Shown: positions 7,478 through 16,704 of the stretch, in pieces
Position numbering within the stretch: the first letter of the stretch is position 1
Layout: each line of letters opens with the position of its first letter
Origin: DASTQL01 sp035761805
GTDB taxonomy: Bacteria; Actinomycetota; Actinomycetes; Jiangellales; Jiangellaceae
Direction of reading: 5' to 3'
Length of the DNA stretch: 64,000 nucleotides
NCBI GenBank assembly: GCA_035761805.1
Contig: DASTQL010000141.1
Span: forward strand, 45,681-109,680
Program-made: the position numbers and the translations under genes
The notes under the pieces: model-generated
Seen by the model: the letters and a program-made list of their open reading frames with translations, nothing else
Database searches by the model: none
Told to the model about the DNA's origin: nothing

Positions 7478-8983
7478 TCACGGCTTCACGAGAGGGAACA
7501 GGACGGTCTCCCTGATGTTGCGCCCGGTGAGCAGCATGAGCAACCGGTCGATTCCCATGCCCATTCCGCCCGAAGGCGGCATGGCGTACTCCAGGGCCCG
7601 CAGGAAGTCCTCGTCGACGGCCATCGCCTCGTGGTCACCGCCCGCCGCGAGCAACGACTGGGCCTCGAGGCGCTCTCGCTGCACGACCGGGTCGACCAGC
7701 TCGGAATAGGCGGTCGCGATCTCGGCGCCGAAGGCGACCAGGTCCCAGCGTTCGGCCAGTCGCGGGTCCCGCCGGTGCTGCCTGGTCAACGGCGACACCT
7801 CGGTCGGGAAGTCGGTGTAGAAGGTCGGCTCCGTGGTCCGGTCCTCGACCAGGCGCTCGTACAGCTCCAGCAGCACGGCGCCCCGCGGCCACCCGGGCTG
7901 GTACGGCACGCCGGCCCGGTCGCTCAGCTTGCGCAGCTCGTCGAGCGTCGTGTCGGGGGTGACCTGCTCGCCGAGAGCCGCCGAGACGGCCTCGTCCACC
8001 GACGTCACGGGCCAGTCGCCGGAGAGGTCGTGCTCGGTGACCCGGCCCTCGTGGTCGATCCTCCGGGCCACCGGCTCACCGTAGGCGGCGGTGGCTGCCG
8101 CCTGGACCAGCTCCTGGGTCAGCACGCGCATCGTGCCGTAGTCGCCGTAGGCCTCATAGGCCTCGAGCATCGTGAACTCGGGGTTGTGCGAGGAGTCGGC
8201 GCCCTCGTTGCGGAAGTTGCGGTTGATCTCGAAGACCTTCTCGAGCCCGCCCACGAGGAGCCGCTTGAGGAAGAGCTCCGGCGCGATCCGGAGGAAGAGG
8301 TCCATCGCGTACGCGTTGATGTGCGTCCGGAACGGCCGCGCGTTGGCGCCGCCGTGGACGACCTGGAGCATCGGGGTCTCGACCTCGGTGAAGCCGCGCT
8401 CCTGCATGGACTCGCGGATCGACCGCACCACCGTGGACCGGGTCCGGACCATGTCGCGGGCCTCGGCGTTGACGATGAGGTCGACGTAGCGCCGGCGCAC
8501 GCGCGTCTCGGGGTCGGTCAGCCCCCTGTGCTTCTCGGGGAGCGGGCGCAGGCACTTGGCGGTGACCGCCCAGGAGTCGACCATGACCGACAGCTCGCCG
8601 CGGCGGGACGTCACGACCTCGCCCTCCACTCCGACGTGGTCGCCGAGGTCGACGTCGTGCTTCCAGGCGTCCAGCGACTCCGCGCCGACCCGGTCCAGGC
8701 TGATCATCACCTGCAGGTCGCCCGTTGCGTCGCGAAGCGTGGCGAAGCAGAGCTTGCCGGTGTTGCGGGCCAGCATGACCCGGCCGGTGACACCCACCCG
8801 GTGACCGGTGGACGTGTCGGGAGGGAGGTCCGGGTGCGCAGCCCTGATCTCGGCGACGGTGGCGGTCCGGGGGAACCCGACGGGGTAGGGCTCGACGCCC
8901 TGCTCCAGCATCCGGTCGCGCTTCTCGCGGCGCACCCGCATCTGTTCGGGCAGGTCGTCCGCGTGCCCGTGATGCCGGCTCAT
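7478..8983 (-). CDS. lysS: Lysyl-tRNA synthetase, class II
   Basis: The 501-residue product charges tRNA-Lys. An N-terminal OB-fold anticodon-binding domain (residues ~50-150) is followed by the class II catalytic domain, with motif 2 around [15 protein letters not shown] and motif 3 [13 protein letters not shown] near the C-terminus. ATG 8983 is chosen because [22 protein letters not shown] is a normal LysS N-terminus; the longer frame has no homology. A TAGACT -10 lies 8 bases upstream, suggesting a leaderless message. argA follows immediately. Confidence 0.95.
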   Translation of the reverse strand: MSRHHGHADDLPEQMRVRREKRDRMLEQGVEPYPVGFPRTATVAEIRAAHPDLPPDTSTGHRVGVTGRVMLARNTGKLCFATLRDATGDLQVMISLDRVGAESLDAWKHDVDLGDHVGVEGEVVTSRRGELSVMVDSWAVTAKCLRPLPEKHRGLTDPETRVRRRYVDLIVNAEARDMVRTRSTVVRSIRESMQERGFTEVETPMLQVVHGGANARPFRTHINAYAMDLFLRIAPELFLKRLLVGGLEKVFEINRNFRNEGADSSHNPEFTMLEAYEAYGDYGTMRVLTQELVQAAATAAYGEPVARRIDHEGRVTEHDLSGDWPVTSVDEAVSAALGEQVTPDTTLDELRKLSDRAGVPYQPGWPRGAVLLELYERLVEDRTTEPTFYTDFPTEVSPLTRQHRRDPRLAERWDLVAFGAEIATAYSELVDPVVQRERLEAQSLLAAGGDHEAMAVDEDFLRALEYAMPPSGGMGMGIDRLLMLLTGRNIRETVLFPLVKP

Positions 8984-8991
8984 GGGGCGCC

Positions 8992-8997
8992 AGTCTA
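8992..8997 (-). promoter_or_regulatory. -10 element (TAGACT) of lysS-argA
   Basis: TAGACT on the minus strand ends 8 bases before the lysS ATG, and no ribosome-binding site fits between them. This is the spacing expected for a leaderless actinobacterial promoter. Confidence 0.45.
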
Positions 8998-9064
8998 GGG
9001 AGGGGGGTCGGGCCTCGACGGGGATGCACCGGTGGTGCCACCCTCGACCCAGGAGGTGGGCGAC

Positions 9065-9403
9065 ATGGGTGACGTGCGCGTCGTGGACCGCGGCCAGCGG
9101 GAGATCGTGGTGTTCCTCGCCGGGGCCGTGGACGGCTCCATGCGAGCGGCCCTGGACCAGGCGGTGGAGGAGGTCGACGCCCTGGAGCACCTCAACCTGC
9201 TCGACCGGGCGATCGTCGACATGCACGCCGTGGAGGCCATGGACAGCGCCGGCATCGACTTCCTGCACGCGCTGGCCGAGCGTGGCCGGCGGCACGGCTT
9301 CGACCTGCAGATGTCCGCGCTCTCGGGAGCTGCGCACCGGGCGCTCGAGCACGGGGGCTGGTCGTTCGCCGAGCACAGCCCGCCGTCGCCGACGGACCGG
9401 TAG
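9065..9403 (+). CDS. STAS-domain protein, anti-sigma factor antagonist-like
   Basis: This 112-residue single STAS domain resembles SpoIIAA/RsbV-type antagonists, which release sigma factors by binding anti-sigma kinases. The core [22 protein letters not shown] contains S61, at the position normally phosphorylated. ATG 9065 is used because AGGAGGT lies at 9051-9057, 7 bases upstream, in preference to GTG 9032. No anti-sigma kinase or sigma gene is adjacent, so its partner is elsewhere or it has another role. It is convergent with coaX. Confidence 0.75.
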   Translation: MGDVRVVDRGQREIVVFLAGAVDGSMRAALDQAVEEVDALEHLNLLDRAIVDMHAVEAMDSAGIDFLHALAERGRRHGFDLQMSALSGAAHRALEHGGWSFAEHSPPSPTDR

Positions 9404-9427
9404 GTGCGTCCCGGTCCGGCCCCGACG

Positions 9428-10219
9428 TCAGGCGTTCCGGTCGTGCACCAGCCGCAGGCCGATCAGGGTCAGCCAGGGTTCCCAGCGGTCGACGGTCCGT
9501 GACTCGTCGACCACCAGCCCGGCCAGGCCGCCGGTCGCGACCACCGTGATCTCGTCGAGTCCCAGCTCGAGTTCGGCCGCCATCCGCTCGACGATCCCGT
9601 CCACCTGGCCGGTGAACCCGTACAGCGCCCCTGACTGCAGCGCCTCCACGGTGTTCTTGGCGATCACCGTACGGGGGCGGACGAACTCCACCTTGCGCAG
9701 CTGCGCGCCCGCCTCGCCGAGGGCGTCGAGCGAGACGCCGATCCCCGGCGCGATGGCGCCTCCCACGTACTCGCCCTTGCGCGACACCACGTCGAAGGTG
9801 GTCGCGGTGCCGAAGTCCACGACGATGCAGGGGCCGCCGAACAGGTGCACCGCCGCCAGCGCGTTGACGATCCGGTCCGTGCCGACCTCGCGCGGGTTGT
9901 CCATGAGGACGGGAACGCCGGTACGGACGCCGGGCTCCACCACCACGGACGGCACTGAGCCGTAGTAGCGCGCCACCATGTCCCGCATCTCGTGCAGCAC
10001 CGCGGGGACCGTCGAGCACAGCGAGATGCCCGTCACGACCTCGTCGCCGTCCTCGTGGTGCTGCGAGAGCAGACCGCGCAGCAGCACCATCATCTCGTCG
10101 GCTGTGCGCCGCTCGTCGGTGGCGACGCGCCAGTGCTCGACCACCCGGATGTCCTCGGTCGGGCCGTCCAGGAGCCCGAGCACCGTCTGGGTGTTGCCGA
10201 CGTCGATCGCGAGCAGCAC
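9428..10219 (-). CDS. coaX: Type III pantothenate kinase
   Basis: The 263-residue ASKHA-fold kinase phosphorylates pantothenate, the first step of CoA synthesis. The phosphate-1 motif is DVGNTQT at residues 6-12. Further family blocks are VVDFGTATTFDVV, GGAIAPGIGVS and the C-terminal VVATGGLAG. GTG 10219 abuts the nadC stop (TGAGTG), so it is the last gene of the DUF2520-panC-nadB-nadC-coaX series. panD, which separates panC and coaX in M. tuberculosis, is not in this operon. Confidence 0.95.
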   Translation of the reverse strand: MLLAIDVGNTQTVLGLLDGPTEDIRVVEHWRVATDERRTADEMMVLLRGLLSQHHEDGDEVVTGISLCSTVPAVLHEMRDMVARYYGSVPSVVVEPGVRTGVPVLMDNPREVGTDRIVNALAAVHLFGGPCIVVDFGTATTFDVVSRKGEYVGGAIAPGIGVSLDALGEAGAQLRKVEFVRPRTVIAKNTVEALQSGALYGFTGQVDGIVERMAAELELGLDEITVVATGGLAGLVVDESRTVDRWEPWLTLIGLRLVHDRNA

Positions 10220-11107
10220 TCAGTTCACCCCCCGGAGGTCCAGGCCGATGTCCAGCACCGTGGCCGAGTGCGTGAGTGCTCCCACGGCGAGGTAGTCGAC
10301 GCCGGTCTCCCCGTACGCGCGGGCGTTGTCCAGCGTCAGCCCGCCGCTCACCTCCACCCGCGCGCGCCCGCCCACCGCGGCGACCCCCTCGCGGACCTGT
10401 GCGGGCGACATGTTGTCCAGCAGGACCAGCGAGGCGCCGGCTCCGGCCGCCTCCACCGCCCCTGCGACGTCGTCGACCTCGACCTCGACGGGCACGCCCG
10501 GGAAGCGGTCGACGACCAGGCGGTACGCGGCGGCGACGCCTCCGGCCGCCACGACGTGGTTGTCCTTGATCAGGGCGGCGTCGAACAGCGACATGCGGTG
10601 GTTCTCGCCGCCCCCGCAGCGCACGGCGTACTTCTCCAGCGGCCGCAGCAGGGGCGTCGTCTTGCGGGTGTCGCGGACCACCGCCCCCGTGCCATCCAGC
10701 ACGTCGGCCCAGCGCCTGGTCGCCGTGGCGACCCCCGAGAGGTGGCACAGGAGGTTGAGCGCGGTGCGCTCGCCGAGCAGGAGGGCCCGGGTCGGCCCGG
10801 TGACCGTCAGCAGCACGGTGCCGCGCTCGACGCGGTCGCCGTCCGCGACCGGCCGGTCGACCTCCAGCACCGCCCCCGCCGCGCAGGTCAGCACGGCCTC
10901 GGCCACCGGGAGACCCGCCACGACCCCGTTGGCGCGGGCCACGAGTTCGGCTCTCGCCCGCTGGTCGGCCGGCACCGTCGCCTCGCTCGTGACGTCGATC
11001 CCGCCGTCGAGGTCCTCGTCCAGCGCCGCACGCGCCAGCTCCTCGACGTACGCGGGGTCGAGCCCGGCCCCGTGCAGGCGGGCGTCCAGCTCGGGCGGGA
11101 GGCTCAT
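10220..11107 (-). CDS. nadC: Nicotinate-nucleotide pyrophosphorylase (carboxylating), quinolinate phosphoribosyltransferase
   Basis: The 295-residue enzyme converts quinolinate and PRPP to nicotinate mononucleotide in de novo NAD synthesis. Characteristic blocks are LNLLCHLSGVAT, VRDTRKTTPLLRPLEKYAVRCGGGENHR, DNHVVAAGG and VEVSGGLTLDNARAYGETGVDYLAVGALTHS. The length is typical. ATG 11107 overlaps the nadB stop by 4 bases (ATGA), and coaX follows without a gap. Quinolinate synthase (nadA) is not in the window. Confidence 0.96.
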   Translation of the reverse strand: MSLPPELDARLHGAGLDPAYVEELARAALDEDLDGGIDVTSEATVPADQRARAELVARANGVVAGLPVAEAVLTCAAGAVLEVDRPVADGDRVERGTVLLTVTGPTRALLLGERTALNLLCHLSGVATATRRWADVLDGTGAVVRDTRKTTPLLRPLEKYAVRCGGGENHRMSLFDAALIKDNHVVAAGGVAAAYRLVVDRFPGVPVEVEVDDVAGAVEAAGAGASLVLLDNMSPAQVREGVAAVGGRARVEVSGGLTLDNARAYGETGVDYLAVGALTHSATVLDIGLDLRGVN

Positions 11108-12771
11108 CGACCCTCCCCGGTCGTCACCGGCAGTGGCCGGTAGTCGGTGCGGACCTCGCCACCGGCGTCCAGGAGCGTGACGAGGTGGCCGAGCCAGTGC
11201 TCGTCGTCACGCTCGGGGTGGTCCTCGCGCCAGTGCCCCCCGCGGGTCTCCTCCCGCAGGGCGGCGTGCCGGGCCAGCACGGCCCCGACCTGGTGCAGGT
11301 TGGTGGTCTCCCACGCCTCGGTCGTCGGCTCCTGGCTGGGCCGCTCCTCGGCCAGCCGGGCCAGCCGGCTCTCCGCGGTCGCCAGGCTCTCCCCCGTACG
11401 GAGGACGCCGGCACCGGCGGTCATCGCACCCTGGACGAAGAGCCGGGCGTCGGGCGCCAGCAGGCCGGCCGGACCGCCGCGTTCCACCGGCTCGGCCTGG
11501 GGCGGCAGGTCCCCGCCGACGATGTCGAGGGCGATCCGGTGCCCGTAGACGAGGCCCTCGAGGAGGCTGTTGGAGGCCAAGCGGTTGGCGCCGTGCACGC
11601 CGGTGCAGGAGACCTCGCCGCAGGCGTACAGGCCGGGGACGGCGGTGCGGCCGGCGAGGTCGGTCCGGACGCCGCCGCTCGCGTAGTGCTGGGCGGGTGC
11701 GACGGGGACCAGGTCGGTGGCGGGGTCGAAGCCGTACGAGCGGCAGCTGGCCACGATCCCCGGGAACCGTTCCTCCAGGAAGGCGTCACCCAGGTGGCGG
11801 GCGTCGAGCCAGACGTGCTCGGCCCCGGTCTCGTGCATGGCGGTGAGGACTCCCTTGGCGACGACGTCCCGCGGCGCCAGGTCTGCCAGCTCGTGCCGTC
11901 CGGCCATGAACCGGCGGCCCTCCACGTCGCGCAGGACGGCGCCCTCCCCACGCACTGCCTCGGAGATCAACGGCTGCTGGCCCTTGGCAGCCCGCCCCAA
12001 CCACAGCACGGTCGGGTGGAACTGCACGAACTCCAGGTCGGCCAGCTCGGCGCCGGCCCGCAGCGCGGCGGCCATGCCGTCGCCGGTGGCGACGGGCGGG
12101 TTGGTCGTGGAGGCGTAGACCTGGCCCAGCCCCCCGGTGGCCAGGACGAGGGCCCGGCCGAGCGCGGCACCGACGCCGTCGCGGGCACCCTCGCCGATGA
12201 CGTGCAGGGTGACGCCGCACGCCCGCCCGTCGGCTGCTGTGAGCACGTCGATGACGAGCGCGTGCTCGACCACCTCGATGGAGGGGTCGTCGTGCACCTC
12301 GCGCAGCGCCTCCAGGAGCGCGCGCTGGATCTCCCGGCCGGTGGCGTCGCCCCCGGCGTGCGCGATCCGGTGCCGAAGGTGGCCACCCTCGCGCGAGAGC
12401 GCGATGGTGCCGTCGGGAGCGAGCTCGAAGGCCGCACCCAGGGCGACGAGCTCGCGGACCCGGCGCGGGCCCTCGGTGACCAGGGCTCGCACGGCCGTCT
12501 CGTCGCAGAGTCCGGCCCCCGCCACGAGGGTGTCGGCCAGGTGCTGCTCCGGGCTGTCCTCCGGGTCGAGCGCCGCGGCGATGCCGCCCTGCGCCCAGGC
12601 CGTGGACCCGGCGTCGAGCCGCGTCTTCGTGACGAGGAGAACGCGCCCGGCCTTGCGGGCCTCGAGGGCCACCGTGAGCCCGGCGATCCCGCTGCCTACC
12701 ACGACGACGTCGGCCCGGGTGGTCCAACCGGGTGCGGGGGCGGCGAGCCGCCGGGGCAGCGTGAGGGTCAC
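11104..12771 (-). CDS. nadB: L-aspartate oxidase
   Basis: The 555-residue FAD enzyme oxidises L-aspartate to iminoaspartate, which NadA turns into quinolinate. The FAD-binding motif [16 protein letters not shown] is near residue 24. The substrate/FAD regions [46 protein letters not shown] and the C-terminal helical domain are present. Length and order match the family. GTG 12771 overlaps the panC stop by 4 bases and the end overlaps nadC, so translation is coupled on both sides. Confidence 0.96.
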   Translation of the reverse strand: MTLTLPRRLAAPAPGWTTRADVVVVGSGIAGLTVALEARKAGRVLLVTKTRLDAGSTAWAQGGIAAALDPEDSPEQHLADTLVAGAGLCDETAVRALVTEGPRRVRELVALGAAFELAPDGTIALSREGGHLRHRIAHAGGDATGREIQRALLEALREVHDDPSIEVVEHALVIDVLTAADGRACGVTLHVIGEGARDGVGAALGRALVLATGGLGQVYASTTNPPVATGDGMAAALRAGAELADLEFVQFHPTVLWLGRAAKGQQPLISEAVRGEGAVLRDVEGRRFMAGRHELADLAPRDVVAKGVLTAMHETGAEHVWLDARHLGDAFLEERFPGIVASCRSYGFDPATDLVPVAPAQHYASGGVRTDLAGRTAVPGLYACGEVSCTGVHGANRLASNSLLEGLVYGHRIALDIVGGDLPPQAEPVERGGPAGLLAPDARLFVQGAMTAGAGVLRTGESLATAESRLARLAEERPSQEPTTEAWETTNLHQVGAVLARHAALREETRGGHWREDHPERDDEHWLGHLVTLLDAGGEVRTDYRPLPVTTGEGR

Positions 12772-13667
12772 CGCGCGACGGTAGCGCCAGGCCCCGCGCC
12801 CGGGGTGGCCGACCGGGTGGGGGCCAGGGCGACCCCAGCATTGTCGATCAGCCGCGTGCCGCCGACCCGGGCGGCTACCAGCAGCCGTGCGTACCCGGAG
12901 GCCGGGGCCGGACCGAGGACCGGGTCGCGCAGCTCGAGGTAGTCGACGTCGAGCCCCTCGGCCGCGTGCAGCACCTGCCGCGCGGCCGCCAGCACGGCCG
13001 CCCCCCCGTCCGTCGCTGCCGCCTCCCCCGCGCGCAGCGCCGCCGACAGGCTCGTCGCCTGTGTCCGCTGCTCCGGCGTCAGGTAGCGGTTGCGGCTGGA
13101 CAGTGCGAGGCCGTCGGGTTCGCGCACCGTGGGGACGCCGACGATCTCGTACGGCCAGTCGAGGTCGAGCACCATGCGCCGGACGAGCGTCAGCTGCTGG
13201 TAGTCCTTCTCACCGAAGACGGCGTACCTGGGGAGCACCAGGTGCAGCAGCTTGCCGACGACCGTCAGCACTCCGGAGAAGTGGCCGGGCCGGGCGGCCC
13301 CCTCGAGCACGTCGCCGAGCGGTCCCGGGTCGATACGGACGAGGGGCTCACCGTCGGGGTACATCTCAATCCCGTCCGGGGCGAAGACCGTGTCCACGCC
13401 CTCGCGTGCACACAGGTCGAGGTCGGCCTCGAGGGTGCGGGGGTAGCGGTCCAGGTCCTCACCCGCCCCGAACTGGAGGGGGTTGACGAAGACCGTGACC
13501 GTCACGCCGCCGTCCGCGCCGACGGTATCTCGGGCCGCCCGCACCAGCCCGGCGTGGCCCTCGTGCAGGGCGCCCATCGTCATCACGACCGCCGTCTCGG
13601 GCGCGTCGTCCGCGAGCTGGGCCTCGAGCAGCTCGTCCCGGGTCCGGAGGAGCCGGGGTTCCGTCAC
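12768..13667 (-). CDS. panC: Pantothenate synthetase (pantoate-beta-alanine ligase)
   Basis: The 299-residue enzyme joins pantoate to beta-alanine using ATP. Signature regions are [18 protein letters not shown] with the HxGH nucleotide site, [29 protein letters not shown] and [18 protein letters not shown] 13667 overlaps the stop of the DUF2520 gene by 4 bases, so the long upstream in-frame extension is rejected. Beta-alanine must come from a PanD encoded elsewhere or from another route. Confidence 0.96.
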   Translation of the reverse strand: MTEPRLLRTRDELLEAQLADDAPETAVVMTMGALHEGHAGLVRAARDTVGADGGVTVTVFVNPLQFGAGEDLDRYPRTLEADLDLCAREGVDTVFAPDGIEMYPDGEPLVRIDPGPLGDVLEGAARPGHFSGVLTVVGKLLHLVLPRYAVFGEKDYQQLTLVRRMVLDLDWPYEIVGVPTVREPDGLALSSRNRYLTPEQRTQATSLSAALRAGEAAATDGGAAVLAAARQVLHAAEGLDVDYLELRDPVLGPAPASGYARLLVAARVGGTRLIDNAGVALAPTRSATPGAGPGATVAR

Positions 13668-14572
13668 GTACGGGCCTCGTGGGCGGGGACCGCGAGCGCG
13701 TCGAGCAGCGGCTCGGCGTCCGTGGCCCGGAGCCGGCCGGCCGCCAGGGCCCGTGCGGCCGTGCGACGGGCCAGCGCCACGTAGGTCCCGGCGGCCTCGG
13801 GCGCGACCCGGGCGATCTCCTCGACGTGGGTGGCCACCGTGCCCGCGTCCCCGCGCGCGACCGGACCGGTGAGCGCGGCGTCCCCCGACCGGAGGGAGTT
13901 GTCCAGCGCCGCGGAGAGCAGCGGGGCCAGGCTCGCGGCGGGGTCGTCCACCCCGGCGGCCCGGAGCAGGTCCAGCGCGTCGGCGACCAGGGTGACCAGG
14001 TGGTTGGCGCCGTGGGCGAGCGCGGCGTGGTAGAGCCCGCGGGCCTCCTCCGCCACGCGCACCGGCTCGGAGCCCATCTCCACGACCAGCGCCTCCGCCA
14101 CCGGCCAGAGCGGCTCCGGTGCGGTCACGCCGAAGGTCGCGCCGGGCAGGCGCTCCAGGTCGACGGCCGTGCCGGTGAACGTCATGGCGGGGTGCAGCGC
14201 GAGCGGCAGCGCTCCGGCGCGGGTGGCCGGGTCGAGCACCGCGGTGCCGAACCGGCCGCTCGTGTGCACGAGCAGCAGGCCGGGCCGGACGGCGTCGGTG
14301 GCGACGAGCCCCTCGACGAGTCCGGGCAGGGGGTCGTCGGGGACGGAGAGCAGGACGAGGTCGGCGACCTCCAGCACCTGGGCGGGGCTGCGCAGCGGGA
14401 CACCGGGCAGGAGCTCGGCGGCCCGCGAGCGGCTGGCGTCCGAGACACCGTAGGCCGCCACGACGCGATGGCCCGCGCGGGACAGGGCGGCTCCGAGGAC
14501 TGCACCGACGCGTCCGGTGCCCACGACGCCGACGCGCAGCCGGGCAGGGGTGTCGGCAGGGGTCGCTGCCAT
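13664..14572 (-). CDS. Rossmann-fold and DUF2520 domain protein (Rv3603c-type)
   Basis: The 302-residue product has an N-terminal NAD(P)-binding domain ([17 protein letters not shown], residues ~12-28) and a C-terminal helical DUF2520 domain (LHPAMTF, then [17 protein letters not shown]). The arrangement resembles 6-phosphogluconate dehydrogenase-like and ketopantoate reductase-like proteins. It sits directly upstream of panC, as Rv3603c does in M. tuberculosis, so a role in pantoate supply is a reasonable but unproven idea. ATG 14572 is preceded by GGAAAGGA, and it leads the operon. Confidence 0.85.
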   Translation of the reverse strand: MAATPADTPARLRVGVVGTGRVGAVLGAALSRAGHRVVAAYGVSDASRSRAAELLPGVPLRSPAQVLEVADLVLLSVPDDPLPGLVEGLVATDAVRPGLLLVHTSGRFGTAVLDPATRAGALPLALHPAMTFTGTAVDLERLPGATFGVTAPEPLWPVAEALVVEMGSEPVRVAEEARGLYHAALAHGANHLVTLVADALDLLRAAGVDDPAASLAPLLSAALDNSLRSGDAALTGPVARGDAGTVATHVEEIARVAPEAAGTYVALARRTAARALAAGRLRATDAEPLLDALAVPAHEART

Positions 14573-14674
14573 GGCCAGTCCTTTCCGTTCCAGTCCCTCG
14601 CGGGTACCGGACGTACTCGACACGGTCGTCTCTCGTGCACGGTACAACGTCGGCGGACACTCGGGCCTTCCGTC

Positions 14675-14688
14675 GTGACCGAGGTCAC
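14675..14688. promoter_or_regulatory. Possible CRP/cAMP-receptor-type operator
   Basis: GTGA-CCGAGG-TCAC fits the GTGA-N6-TCAC core of actinobacterial Crp/GlxR sites, and the dyad extends one base on each side. It lies between the divergent DUF2520-panC-nad operon and the lipoprotein gene. A TACCGT -10 candidate for the operon is at 14639-14644. Confidence 0.4.
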
Positions 14689-14799
14689 GGTGCCATCGGG
14701 CCCGGAGGCGCCCGGCACGGCGTGGGGTCCGATCCCGCGGTCCGGTGATAGACCTGCCCCGACGTTGGCCAGGTCTGCATGATCGCTGAGGAGGCACTC

Positions 14800-15681
14800 G
14801 TGCCAGGTCCGTCGAGGCGGTCGGTGGCCGCCGTCGTCGCTCTCGCGGTCGTCGCCCTGATCACCGGCTGCGGTGAGGACGGACCGTCGCTCCCGGCCTT
14901 GCCGACCGAGCTGCCGACCGAGCTGCCGACCGAGCTGCCGACGGTGGATGTCCCGTCGCCGGACATCACGGCCGAGCTGCCCACGCTGCCGACCAGGCCA
15001 CCACGCCCCACCGACGACCCGGTGCAGCCGACCCAGCCCACGCAGGAACCGCCGCAGCCGACCGAGCAGCCGACCCCACTCCCCACGACGGCGGCTCCTG
15101 TCCTCCCGCCGACCCAGGAGGCCGGTCCGACCCAGGTCTCGGAACCCACGCCGGGCGCCACGCCGACGCCGACTGCAACCGACACAACGGCGGCCACGGC
15201 GCAGGAGGAGGGGATTCCGTGGTGGGTGTGGCTCCTCGCGGCCCTGGTGCTCGCCGCTGTCGTCGCGCTCCTGGTGGTCTGGAACCGGCGGCGCGCCGCG
15301 CTGGCCGCCTGGGACGGCCGGCTGACCTCGGCCGTCGGCGAGATGCGCTGGGTCGAGGGATCGCTGGTCCCCGCGGTCCTCCTGGCCGGGACGGTGGCCG
15401 AGGGGACGGCGGTGTGGGCGGCCGGCCGGCCCCGGGTGCTGGCGATCGACGAGGAGCTGTTCGGCCTCGCCTCCTCGGCGCCGGACGACGAGCGGCGGGG
15501 CCGCGCGTCGCTGCTTCGCGAGCGGCTCGGTGGCCTGACCTCGGCCGTGGACGCGGACACGGCCACCGACGCCTACGCGGACGCCGAGGGCTTCCGGGCA
15601 CGTCGCGGCGCGATCGAGCAGGCCCGCGCCGACCTGCTCGCCACGCTCGAGGCGGCCACGACGCCCGACTTCGGCGCCTGA
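14800..15681 (+). CDS. Lipoprotein with Pro/Thr-rich stalk and transmembrane segment
   Basis: The 293-residue product begins with a lipoprotein signal peptide (VPGPSRRSVAAVVALAVVAL) and lipobox ITGC, so C24 would be lipidated. A long Pro/Thr-rich linker (~30-135) contains tandem TELP repeats. A transmembrane helix (IPWWVWLLAALVLAAVVALL, ~145-168) leads to a C-terminal cytoplasmic alpha-helical domain of about 120 residues. GTG 14800 is preferred to ATG 14779 because GAGGAGG lies 5 bases before it. The domain is not recognised. A lipid anchor plus a later membrane span is unusual. Confidence 0.7.
   Translation: MPGPSRRSVAAVVALAVVALITGCGEDGPSLPALPTELPTELPTELPTVDVPSPDITAELPTLPTRPPRPTDDPVQPTQPTQEPPQPTEQPTPLPTTAAPVLPPTQEAGPTQVSEPTPGATPTPTATDTTAATAQEEGIPWWVWLLAALVLAAVVALLVVWNRRRAALAAWDGRLTSAVGEMRWVEGSLVPAVLLAGTVAEGTAVWAAGRPRVLAIDEELFGLASSAPDDERRGRASLLRERLGGLTSAVDADTATDAYADAEGFRARRGAIEQARADLLATLEAATTPDFGA
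14901..14942 (+). repeat. 12-bp tandem repeat coding for TELP units
   Basis: GCCGACCGAGCT occurs three times in exact tandem with a partial fourth copy, inside the lipoprotein linker. The 12-bp unit keeps the frame, so copy-number change would only lengthen or shorten the stalk. Confidence 0.9.
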
Positions 15682-15691
15682 TCGGTCCGCG

Positions 15692-15697
15692 TAGGCT
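15692..15697 (+). promoter_or_regulatory. -10 element (TAGGCT) of the MidA-family gene
   Basis: TAGGCT ends 8 bases before GTG 15706 and just after the lipoprotein stop. This suggests separate, leaderless transcription of the methyltransferase gene. Confidence 0.45.
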
Positions 15698-15705
15698 CGG
15701 TCGTC

Positions 15706-16704
15706 GTGCACCACGCTGGGCTGCCCACCTGGCGCGAGGCCTGGTGGGAGGCGCTCTACGGCCGCGACGGGTTCTACCGGCGCGAGTCCCCCGGTGCCCA
15801 CTTCCGTACGTCCGTGCACACGTCGGTGCTCTTCGCGCGGGCGCTCGTCCGGCTGGCCCGGGCAGCCGGCCTGCACCGCGTCGTGGACGTCGGAGCCGGC
15901 GGTGGCGAGCTGCTGGCCCAGGTCGCCCGCCTCGAACCTGGCTGGGAGCTGCTCGGTGCCGACCTCGCAGCGCGTCCGAGTGACCTGCAGCCCCAGGTCG
16001 GCTGGTGCACCGCGACGCCGGTCGGCACGACCGGTGCCCTGGTCGTCGCGAACGAGTGGCTCGACGTCGTGCCGTGCGAGGTCGTGCAGGTGGACGGTGG
16101 CGGCGTCGTACGAGTGGTGCACGTCGACCCGGTCACCGGCGAGGAGTGCCTGGGAGCCGAGGTGGACGAGTCCGCGGCCGCCTGGCTGTCGGACTGGTGG
16201 GACCTCACCGGGACTCCTACCGGCACGCGGGCGGAGGTCGGCACGGACCGTGACCGCGCCTGGGCCGGCGTGGTGGGTTCGGTCTCGGGGTGCGTGCTGG
16301 TGGCGATGGACTACGCGCACCGGCGTGGCGGCCGACCCGCCGACGGCAGCCTCGCGGGCTACCGTGCCGGCCGGCTCGTCGACCCGGTGCCCGACGGCTC
16401 CTGCGACTTGACTGCACACGTGGCCATGGACTCGTGTGCCGCGGCCGGCTCGGCCGCCGGTGCGACCGCGTCGCTGCTCACCACGCAGCGCCCGGCCCTG
16501 CACGCTCTCGGCGTGGACGGCCGGCTCCCCTCGTACGGGCTGACGCGGACCGATCCACGGGGCTACGTGTCAGGGCTCGTCCGGGCCGGGGAGGCGGCCG
16601 AGCTGCTCCGTCCTGGAGGGCTGGGGGACTTCGGCTGGCTCGTCCAGGCTGTCGGCGTCGACCTGCCCGGCGTGCTCGGTGACGTGGCCGGGACGGGCGA
16701 TTGA
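15706..16704 (+). CDS. SAM-dependent methyltransferase, MidA (DUF185) family
   Basis: The 332-residue product begins with a MidA-like N-terminal block (YGRDGFYRRESPGAHFRTSVHTS). The SAM motif is VVDVGAGGGELLAQV (residues ~62-76), and the family hallmark VVANEWLDVVPCEVVQ corresponds to the NE-x-x-DA-x-P motif. Mitochondrial MidA/NDUFAF7 dimethylates an arginine of the complex I subunit NDUFS2. Here a lone NuoD (the NDUFS2 homologue) is encoded about 2 kb away with the target-region arginine kept. The protein is shorter than usual (about 330 versus 380-440). Its last 135 bases overlap, tail to tail, the 3' end of the PH-domain gene. Confidence 0.75.
   Translation: MHHAGLPTWREAWWEALYGRDGFYRRESPGAHFRTSVHTSVLFARALVRLARAAGLHRVVDVGAGGGELLAQVARLEPGWELLGADLAARPSDLQPQVGWCTATPVGTTGALVVANEWLDVVPCEVVQVDGGGVVRVVHVDPVTGEECLGAEVDESAAAWLSDWWDLTGTPTGTRAEVGTDRDRAWAGVVGSVSGCVLVAMDYAHRRGGRPADGSLAGYRAGRLVDPVPDGSCDLTAHVAMDSCAAAGSAAGATASLLTTQRPALHALGVDGRLPSYGLTRTDPRGYVSGLVRAGEAAELLRPGGLGDFGWLVQAVGVDLPGVLGDVAGTGD

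Noticed and set aside
14182..16503. 773-codon minus-strand frame opposite the lipoprotein and MidA genes
   Set aside because: It is a low-complexity shadow sequence that crosses real genes and ends in frame with nothing recognisable.
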